A stretch of DNA of 64,000 nucleotides from UBA2882 sp051877575 (GTDB taxonomy: Bacteria > Bacillota > Clostridia > Lachnospirales > Lachnospiraceae). The stretch is from NCBI GenBank assembly GCA_051877575.1, contig JBJEJA010000028.1:62001-126000 (forward strand), written 5' to 3'. Within the stretch, counting starts at the first letter, position 1. Each line of letters starts with the position of its first letter. A program made the translations under genes and the position numbers. Under the pieces are notes generated by a model. It ran no database searches. It was given only the letters and a program-made list of their open reading frames with translations, and was not told where the DNA came from. Shown here one piece after another: positions 17,346 through 26,000 of the stretch.

Positions 17346-19940
17346 ATGATAGCGAGATGGATGGATAAATTCAATAAAAGGAAGAAGGATAACCGCGGAT
17401 CTGCGTTGGTTATGGTAATCATATCGATTGCATTTATCGGAACTCTTGTTGCGATGATGGTATATCTTGTTTATTACAACTATTTGATGAAATATACCGA
17501 TCGTGCGGCGAAGGATAACTTTTATACAGCTGAATCAGCATTAAATGAGATTAAGGCCGGTATTGAGAAGGATGTTTCTGATGCCATGGTAGAGAGTTAT
17601 TATAAGGTTATTTCAGAACATACGGCAGATACGGCTCAAAATCAGCAGGCTTATTTTGAAATCGAGTATAAAGATACTTTAAAAAGTATTTTAAATGTAC
17701 AGAGCCAGGTTATGGGTGCATCAGGGTTGCAAGAGGATGTGAATTATTATGACCCTGCGAATCTTGCGGCATATTGGATTGAGACACCAAGAGCTGCGGC
17801 ACCGGGGCAGGAGGGAGCCTATGTAGAGACGCTTCCTCACGACAGTTGGACCGGTCTTGCTACGGATACCGGTCTTGCAGACTTTAAAAACGATGGTCCG
17901 GTGGTTGTCTATAAGGCCGGCAATATTATAGAATTTAAGAATGTTCGGATATCTTATACCGATAAAGATGGTTATGTATCTATAATAGAAACGGATATTG
18001 ATATTGAAACACCGGAAATTAATTTTGCCAATGTTACAAGTATTCCTAAACTGGAGAGCTATTCTTTGGTCAGTGCCGGTGGTATTTATAACGGATATCA
18101 GAGGAATGCAGAAACACATAAACCCATAGAGGCACCGGGTACTCAGACAAGTACCGTTGTTACAGGTAACGTTTATGGCGGTGAAAAAGGTATTTATGTT
18201 AACGGTGTAAACGGTCAAATCAGTTTTGAGTTAAAGTCGGGAGATGCTGCCACGGACTTTACGCTTACTGCTGATAAAATCAGTGCTTCTAACGGAAGAA
18301 ATCAGAATGAAAGCGGAACCAGCAGCAGTCCGGCGTCCAGACCCAGTATTCTTGTAAGCGAGGAGTATGAGGTATGGGCAAGAAATTTGTATGTGGAGTC
18401 TGCAACAATGGATGTGGCTGCAAATTGTTTTGTCCAGGATGATTTGACTTTGGATGGTACATATCCGAAAATTGCCATGAGCGGCAGATACTATGGTTAT
18501 GGTTCCGAGTACGGAACGGCAGAAAATAACAGTGCAATCTTGTTAAACGGTGCACATAGTACAGTGGATTTTTCTGATTTGAAACAATTGACTTTGTCGG
18601 GGCATGCATATGTCGGAAGTGTTCATTATAATGCGGCAGATAATAATCCGGCTGGGGATTATGTCGAGGATTGGGATGATTATAATGAAGAGAAAAAGAG
18701 ACTGGATAAAGATGGAACAACAGCTGATTGGTCTAAGACGGGTACACAGTTGAATGAAAATGTATCGGTATCCAATAATTCAGACGTGTTGATGGGACAA
18801 TCGGTAGCAGTCAAGAGCGACCAGTTGATGTATATGGTGCCGGTAGAATGTATGGGATATGATGGAGATACACAGATACTTGCCAAAAATCCCATGACTT
18901 ATGAGGAGTATACAAAGTTTGCGACTACCTATATCCCCGAATATGATGCCAATGGAAAGGTTGTAACGAGGGATGGCCAGGTTGTATATACAGATCAGTT
19001 AAAATATACCATGGTCAGATTGGATGTAGTGATGAACAAAGTCGGGGCATCTCCCAATAGTTATGGCGCTACATATACACCTGTATTCCGCCGCGTCAAC
19101 GGAACGATTCTTGTATATTTTTATCTGAATTTCACATCGGATGAAAAGGCAAATGAATTCTTCAGGGATTATTATAATGCGGATAAGGATGCTTTTAACC
19201 GTTATTTTAATACGTATGTTGCTTCTTATTCCATCAATAGCGATGTATTGGATGCAAATAATGGTCTTTTGAGTGTTGCGGGCAATATGTTGTATAAGCG
19301 AGGAAGCAGCATATATCTGAAAGAAGATACTTTTGACGAAGATTTGGTTAATTTTGAAGCGATGGAGAATAATCGCAAAATGTATTTGAGTTATTATCAG
19401 GGATTGTCAAAATATCTGATGAAAACAACGGATGATTTATCGGCGTCACAATTAAAAAATGATGTATTTACCAATATTGCAGTAGATGAAAGTACATTTG
19501 ACGATTATGTGCAGGCCGGTTCTTTCAAAACATTCAAGAATACGGATGATAAGGTTGTTGCTATTGTTGTAAACAATGCAAATAGTGGATCTTTTGTGTT
19601 GGATGAAGGAGCATATCCGGATATTCATCTTATTATTGCCAGCGGAGATGTTACTGTAAATGTAAGTACTTTTGAAGGTTTGATTTTCAGTGGCGGAAAT
19701 ATCTATATCGGAAGGAACAATACGAGGATTGATTATGACCCGGCCGAAGTACAGAAAGCGATGACTGCCAAGACAGAGAGCGGAACGTATGTATTTGAAG
19801 TGCTTCAGAATGGTGTTGCTTATGCAAATTCTTTGGGAACAACAGATCAGGATCTTTTAGATGCTATTGAAGAACAAAAAGAGAGAGATGTGGTAAGAGC
19901 GACGGATCTGGTTAAGTTTGTGAACTGGAATAAGGAGTAA
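17346..19940 (+). CDS. Very large PilX/GspK-like minor pilin
   Basis: This 864-residue protein has an 18-residue basic leader ending KDNRG, followed by SALVMVIISIAFIGTLVAMMVYLV. The usual glutamate at mature position 5 is replaced by methionine. Loss of this glutamate is the hallmark of GspK/PilX tip pilins, which need no neighbour above them. GspK is normally about 300 residues, so the head is greatly enlarged. It contains beta-rich, Gly/Ser/Asn-rich stretches suggestive of beta-helix folds (about 350-420 and 735-800). The ATG at 17346 is preferred because AAAGGAAG is well spaced from it. An in-frame TTG at 17340 is possible. Confidence 0.78.
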   Translation: MIARWMDKFNKRKKDNRGSALVMVIISIAFIGTLVAMMVYLVYYNYLMKYTDRAAKDNFYTAESALNEIKAGIEKDVSDAMVESYYKVISEHTADTAQNQQAYFEIEYKDTLKSILNVQSQVMGASGLQEDVNYYDPANLAAYWIETPRAAAPGQEGAYVETLPHDSWTGLATDTGLADFKNDGPVVVYKAGNIIEFKNVRISYTDKDGYVSIIETDIDIETPEINFANVTSIPKLESYSLVSAGGIYNGYQRNAETHKPIEAPGTQTSTVVTGNVYGGEKGIYVNGVNGQISFELKSGDAATDFTLTADKISASNGRNQNESGTSSSPASRPSILVSEEYEVWARNLYVESATMDVAANCFVQDDLTLDGTYPKIAMSGRYYGYGSEYGTAENNSAILLNGAHSTVDFSDLKQLTLSGHAYVGSVHYNAADNNPAGDYVEDWDDYNEEKKRLDKDGTTADWSKTGTQLNENVSVSNNSDVLMGQSVAVKSDQLMYMVPVECMGYDGDTQILAKNPMTYEEYTKFATTYIPEYDANGKVVTRDGQVVYTDQLKYTMVRLDVVMNKVGASPNSYGATYTPVFRRVNGTILVYFYLNFTSDEKANEFFRDYYNADKDAFNRYFNTYVASYSINSDVLDANNGLLSVAGNMLYKRGSSIYLKEDTFDEDLVNFEAMENNRKMYLSYYQGLSKYLMKTTDDLSASQLKNDVFTNIAVDESTFDDYVQAGSFKTFKNTDDKVVAIVVNNANSGSFVLDEGAYPDIHLIIASGDVTVNVSTFEGLIFSGGNIYIGRNNTRIDYDPAEVQKAMTAKTESGTYVFEVLQNGVAYANSLGTTDQDLLDAIEEQKERDVVRATDLVKFVNWNKE

Positions 19941-19946
19941 ATGTGT

Positions 19947-20558
19947 ATGAGAAAGGATAACAAAGGCTTTAGTCTGGTAGAGTTAATTGTTGTTATTGCA
20001 ATCATGGCAATATTGGCTACCATTATGGCTGTCAATATTGGGCGGCTCAGTGGATATCGTGCAAAAGAGTGCAGAAGTAAAGTGATTTCCAGTTTGGAAA
20101 ATGGCAGAACAATGGCACTGAGCAAATCGAGAGGCGGCACCAATACATCCAATGCCAATACCTATCTGGTGTTTGTTAAGAATACAACAGATAACTGCAA
20201 TTATTGCATTACAGTAACGGAAAATGAAATTACGGATGTCAAAAAAATCAGCAAAGGTAATGTTACACTTTCTGTAGCATATTCTCAGGATGCATCATCG
20301 GGAACACCTGTTGGAAGTTTTGCAGCCGGGGTTAAGAATTTATCAATTGCGACGGCACAGGATGTGCTTGATAATGGTGTGGCCAGTGGTACGGTGGTAG
20401 CGTTTAACAGACAAAGCGGTGGCTTGCTGCCGACAGACGGTGGGGATAATCTCTATCATATGTTTGCTTCTGCGGGAGCTTATCAATATGAGATCACCAT
20501 CCATCCTAAGACCGGCAAAGTGGAAGTTGGAGAAAGAACAAAAATCAGTCACTCATAA
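19947..20558 (+). CDS. Minor prepilin, FimT/GspH-like
   Basis: This 203-residue prepilin has leader MRKDNKG cut before F8, then FSLVELIVVIAIMAILATIM with E12 at mature position 5. The segment CRSKVISSLENGRTMALSKSRGG resembles GspH/FimT minor pilins. The head is moderately sized, unlike its neighbours. The ATG at 19947 is preferred because AAGGAG lies about 9 bases upstream. Another in-frame ATG at 19941 is too close to that site. It lies 6 bases after the previous gene, implying translational coupling. Confidence 0.82.
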   Translation: MRKDNKGFSLVELIVVIAIMAILATIMAVNIGRLSGYRAKECRSKVISSLENGRTMALSKSRGGTNTSNANTYLVFVKNTTDNCNYCITVTENEITDVKKISKGNVTLSVAYSQDASSGTPVGSFAAGVKNLSIATAQDVLDNGVASGTVVAFNRQSGGLLPTDGGDNLYHMFASAGAYQYEITIHPKTGKVEVGERTKISHS

Positions 20559-20582
20559 GATATATAATATGGGAGGAAGAGT

Positions 20583-23000
20583 ATGATATTCCGGGGTAAG
20601 AACAAAAAATTGAATAACAAAGGATTTTCTTTAGTGGAGATCTTGGTTGCCATGGCAATTTTGGGAGTTGTTTCTCTGGCAATCTATTCTTTCATGAATA
20701 CAGGGGCAAGATTATATCAGAAAACAAGTTCTGATGCGGATATCCAAACAGAAGCACAGCTGGTAGCAAATTCAATCAGCGACTTAATCATTGATTGTGA
20801 AATTAACATCAGCTATGGCCCCACTGTTTCTGATCGAATTCCGGAGTATAAGGGGACTGTTTCAGGATCGGGACTACCCGGAGGAAGCAATCCGGATGCC
20901 GATAATATTTTAGAGATTGATAATAACAATTATCAGTTTTTGATTATTCCGGATGGAGAGAACCTTTTCTATTTGGAGAGAAGAGCGCAGGCCGGAAGTG
21001 ATGTATATGAAGCTTATGATCTGAGCAAGGCGCAACTGTTAGCAGAAAATGTCACTGATTTTTCAGTGGATTTAAGCCGTGTGACAGGAAAAAGTAAGAA
21101 TATTGTAACCTTTTCCCTGACTTACGAGCGCGGTGGCAGACGTTACAGCGGTAACTATCAGGTGAATCTGCGAAATTCAGTCAGTGTCAACCAGGTTGTT
21201 GACAAAGTAGTAGATAAAAATGCAAGTATCACCAAAATTATTGTTTCGCCTGATATTGTATATGTGGATGTCAAAGGAAAAGATAATCCGCAGACGGTCC
21301 CTCCGGAGAAGACGCAGACCTTTATTGCGAGCAGTGATGCAAGGAATGTGACAACACAGAAACTGTATACGTGGAGTATTGCGTCAGGCTATACAGGTGC
21401 TACTATTACATCGGGAGCTGACGATAAGAGTTGTACGATTAAGTTTGATGAATACTTATATACAGATCCGGCTATGGGTAACGTGATTCCGTCGTCCTTT
21501 AATGTGACGGCTACCAGCACGATTAACAATCCGCAGACCGGTGCGCCGGTAACCGGCGTGGCAACTGTTTATTATAGAAAGATTTTGGATATGTCGGTTG
21601 TGCCAAGCCGTGGCGTAGATAAATCAACGAATACAGTTGCACCTGAAACCACAGCACTTTTTACGGCGGAGATCAGTGATTATAATCTGAGTGCCGGGGA
21701 TAAACTTTGTAATTGGACATTACAATATAGGACAGCGGGTAAGGAATGGGCCGTATGTAACGATGCCGGAATTGCAAAACTCGGAACGGCAGGAAGTTCT
21801 GCCTATGTAACGCTTGGCAGTAATGCAAATGAAAAATATGAATTTCGTCTTACGGCTGTATCCAGATGGGATGGCAGCTGGGATGCAAGCTATGAGTTTG
21901 GTGTGGCCGAGGTAGAAGAAAGCAGCGGTGCAGATTGTGCCAGCCGTGGTGTGGAGATTGATCTGACGGCAATGTATAAGGCGGGAAAACTACCTGTTGT
22001 CGAAAACTGGGTAACAACAGTTAACAATGTTCAGTTGCATGTTGACAAGATTATTGGCATTGAATTGAATAACTTTTCAGGAAATGATACATTAAAGAAC
22101 TTGATGTGCTTTTCAAGAGATGGAAAAGCATATATGTATTTGGACTATGCATCCATGAGATATACAGAAGGACGAGAGCAGCTTACCTATTATGGAAATG
22201 GGCAGAATGTATCTGTAATTTTGACTTGTTTGATGGAAGATGGTGTCACGATATATACGCAGACAGCCAATTTTAATTTGGATCCGGTTCGGCTTCTTGC
22301 CGGAAAACCTACGGATGGAAGTACTATTCTGATTGATCGAGGGAGCGGTTATAATATGAGCTTTTCTACAACCGGATATAATATTTCCAAGAAAAATCAG
22401 ATTGGCATATATGTTAAGGATAGTGGGGCTGACAGTTATATGAATGCCAATGCCAATGAGTATGGGATGATTGATGCCAATAATTATATAGATATTAATT
22501 ATATCAGTTCTTTGGGTAATCGTTATAATTATGTGGATAAGGGTGTTGTTAGATTAACGGCAAAGACCGGTACTGATTTTTATCCGAAAGATTCGGTTAA
22601 TTTTATGATTACGATTGAGGACTATTATAAAACTGCGCTGGCATTTGATACGAGTCATTTGGCGAACTGTTCTTACACTTTTGATGCTTATGTGTCTAAT
22701 GTGGAAGGAGCGAGTTTGTTTATTGCTGAACCGTCTTATTCCGGTTTAACGCAAAATGGAGACGGAAGCTATCAATGTGCTTGTTCTGTGAAAGCGGTTT
22801 CAAAGACCGGGGCAGATGGTGCAGCCACTATACAGGAGTTGAGTGCAAATACAGGGACGGATATTACGTTGTCTTCCGGTGAAGTTATACAGTTTAATGT
22901 AGTTGTAAATAATAATACGGTTTCCTACTTTACATTGTCTTATAATGGTGGAAAGTATTATTATAATTCCACCTATCATTGTTGGAAAAAAATGTCTTAA
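20583..23000 (+). CDS. Large PilW/GspJ-like minor prepilin with Ig-like domains
   Basis: Leader MIFRGKNKKLNNKG is cut before F15 and followed by FSLVEILVAMAILGVVSLAIY, with E19 at mature position 5. Residues about 50-215 resemble the PilW/GspJ head. At 805 residues total, a C-terminal extension of nearly 600 residues follows. It appears to include at least two Ig-like beta-sandwich domains (about 220-335, with TKIIVSPDIVYVDVKG, and about 337-460, with VVPSRGVDKSTN), then further beta-rich sequence. Such Ig-like arrays usually act as stalks or adhesive modules. No membrane anchor is seen other than the pilin helix. Confidence 0.78.
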   Translation: MIFRGKNKKLNNKGFSLVEILVAMAILGVVSLAIYSFMNTGARLYQKTSSDADIQTEAQLVANSISDLIIDCEINISYGPTVSDRIPEYKGTVSGSGLPGGSNPDADNILEIDNNNYQFLIIPDGENLFYLERRAQAGSDVYEAYDLSKAQLLAENVTDFSVDLSRVTGKSKNIVTFSLTYERGGRRYSGNYQVNLRNSVSVNQVVDKVVDKNASITKIIVSPDIVYVDVKGKDNPQTVPPEKTQTFIASSDARNVTTQKLYTWSIASGYTGATITSGADDKSCTIKFDEYLYTDPAMGNVIPSSFNVTATSTINNPQTGAPVTGVATVYYRKILDMSVVPSRGVDKSTNTVAPETTALFTAEISDYNLSAGDKLCNWTLQYRTAGKEWAVCNDAGIAKLGTAGSSAYVTLGSNANEKYEFRLTAVSRWDGSWDASYEFGVAEVEESSGADCASRGVEIDLTAMYKAGKLPVVENWVTTVNNVQLHVDKIIGIELNNFSGNDTLKNLMCFSRDGKAYMYLDYASMRYTEGREQLTYYGNGQNVSVILTCLMEDGVTIYTQTANFNLDPVRLLAGKPTDGSTILIDRGSGYNMSFSTTGYNISKKNQIGIYVKDSGADSYMNANANEYGMIDANNYIDINYISSLGNRYNYVDKGVVRLTAKTGTDFYPKDSVNFMITIEDYYKTALAFDTSHLANCSYTFDAYVSNVEGASLFIAEPSYSGLTQNGDGSYQCACSVKAVSKTGADGAATIQELSANTGTDITLSSGEVIQFNVVVNNNTVSYFTLSYNGGKYYYNSTYHCWKKMS

Positions 23001-23064
23001 ATAGCGGTTAATCGCACTGATTAGATTTAAAATACCAATACTTTGGTTGTTTGGGGAGAAAAGC

Positions 23065-26000
23065 ATGAAAAAGATGAAAAAGCATTACAAAAAATTCATA
23101 TGCGGATTGGTCTTACTGGCAATTGTAGCATCGGTTATCGCCGTTGATATGAAACGTTCTGCGACGGATGTCTATGCAAAACAGAATACCTTTTATCCGA
23201 TTACGACATCCTACAAGACCAATGGATTAAAAATATTGGAAGTGACTGCTTCACCGAATGATACAGAACTTGGTTATTTTATTGGTGGCGCAGGAAATGA
23301 CACATCAATACTTACCTATACATATGGTAAAAGATTTAATTCTTTTTCAAGCGGCTCGGCGGAATGGGGAGTAGAGGAAGCGGAAGTTGCCTTTGCTTTG
23401 AGGCGTTATGGTATGATTAAACCTTATGGAACGGATAATCACATTGGTACGCTCTCTGAGTATCCGATTTATGATGCCGGAAACAAAGGCTTGTTTGGTC
23501 AGGCTGGATCTAATGATTTTAGAGCCTATCCCAGTATAGCATCCGGGAAAATGATACAGGGACATTATGAAGTTGTTGCAAGCGGCATATATAAGCTGAA
23601 AGACGGATATACCATTGCGACCGGTACAGAGACATTGGATCATGCTTATGATGCAACCGGACATAGATTGACAGCGTTGGAACAGAATTATATTTATAAA
23701 ATTACAAGCGTCAGTGCCAATCAAATACCTGTCGTAGATGATCCAACTGTCAGTGGGAATGATATTGTCAATAAATATGAGAAAATTCCTTCCAGAAATG
23801 GCATTCCGGAGGGAATTGAGACTGTAACGAACGGCAGCGGAAATGTTAGTTTTGTATATCGGGAAAATCTTGCAGATATTTACTATGGATTTGATGCTTC
23901 TGAGTCAAATGTAGGCTTTTTATCCCAGAATAGAAATTACAGAGTCGGTGACTGGATCAAGGAATATATTCTTGGAGATGCAACACTTTCGTGTAGTATT
24001 TCCTACAAAAATGTGACTCTTGATCAGTTGACGGCAGATGATATCAACAATTACGATTTGATATACATATCCGGAACGGCAGACGAATATGCGGGTATGG
24101 ATATGAGCACTGCCATTCTGAAGGAGTTATATAACCAGTCGGCTATTTATCATAAGGCTGTGATCATGGATTATGAGTTGTACAATGATGCGGATGGAAA
24201 TATGTCCAATCTGGATAAACTGGCCCTTTTATTGTGGCAGGAAGATCAGGAACAGATTTCACAGCAGAGTTTTTGCAGCAGTTATTTTAATGAAGTGACA
24301 GCTGCAGATTCACAAAAACTCGGCCTTAGTAAAAAGGATAAGCATTATGTAATCGGAGATGATGTGGCATTTGCTGCTACTTTGAACTATGGTGCGGAGG
24401 GGTATAATTTCCTAAAAGCATCTATGATGACCGGTTATAACGGTAACCTGGCAATCAATAACGTATATGTCTATAATCATCATTATACGGATTTCCAAAA
24501 TTCAAAGCTGGAACAGTTCCAGGTTGATGCATTGGGAAATATTGCAAACGGTGACTTAAACAGCTTGTATAATAATGGGGCCATTGCCGGTGGTTTTCAG
24601 GCGGTTGTTTCTTATATCAGTTATAATAATGATGATTTGAATACAAGAAAGAGAACGGATGGTTCAATTACTGTTGGTTCCATGACGGAAGGATATGTGA
24701 CACCTGCTATTGCAATCCAGTATATCCTGTGTTATCGGGGTGAGGATTTGGCGCTGACCAAGGCTTCCTATCATGTACTTGAGATTGAGCCAACCAAAGA
24801 ATTCCGTTTCAATTCCACAATGGAGTCAAAGGATTATTCTTTGGAAACGGGAACGGTAAAAGATGCAAGAAAAGCATTTATCAGCCAATGTCTGAATGGT
24901 AATATGACAGCTGATGAGCAGATGGATCTTGTGGAGTTTACAAGTATTACAGTTGATCAGTTTAATACAATGCAAACAGATTTATTGCGAGATTATGATG
25001 TTGTTTATATTGGTAGTCAAAGCAATACATATTATAAGCATGTGGATGGAGATACGCAGATCATCAATAATGGAAGTGTTAGCCAGACAACGGGGGCATT
25101 AACGAGTTTCTCTAATACTAACATGATAGGCAATGTCTATTATGGTTATGGGGATTTGGTTACAAGCGATGACAGTACCCAATATTATTCTTCCAGAGAT
25201 TTGACGGAAGCGAAATTAATTGAGTTAAAAGAATATTTGCAAGGCGGCGGTCTTGTGATCGGAGCAGCGGATTTGATCCGGTCTCAAGGAAAGGGCAATT
25301 TGATTATCAATCCTACTGCGGTATCTGCGGGAAGCAGTGGCACTGTAATAGATCATGGAAGAATGGATGATTCTTCTAATATGTATGAGTTTTTCTGCTA
25401 TGCTGCAGGCCGTTCGGACACGGGAACAACTGATCCTTCGGGTGTGACCACGAAATTTTTCAATTGTATCAGTGAAGGCGATCTGATTGAAGGAATTTAT
25501 GGAGATGCGGATGTTATTAATTATCTGAACAGAGAAAGAGTAACGCTTCAGCTGTTGGAAAAACCGACTGACTTTAGTCATAACATAGGTGATAATACCG
25601 TTTCTTATTTGTTGGCAGATAAGAATGACGGTAAATATTATTTGGATTATCAGTTTATTATCAATAGTTCTTCCGCAGTTCTTGGCAATACGGAGTATTA
25701 CGAGATTCATTTTTATCAGGATGTCAATGCAGATGGCAGATTTACAGATACTGAGGAATTGCATGACTATAAGATTACACTGGAAGCAGATGATTCTACT
25801 GTGTCGGGTGTGGCAGATGCCGATGGAGTCACACATTACAATTTGAACAATGGTGTTGTTTATAATCTGAGAAGAAATGTTCCTTCGGATGAAGGCGGAA
25901 TTATTAACTGGTGTATTGAAGTGGAGAAAGTAACAGATCCGGATGTTGCATGCAGAGAGAATGGTTATACGGCTATCAAGCCCAGAGAGCAGAAATATAT

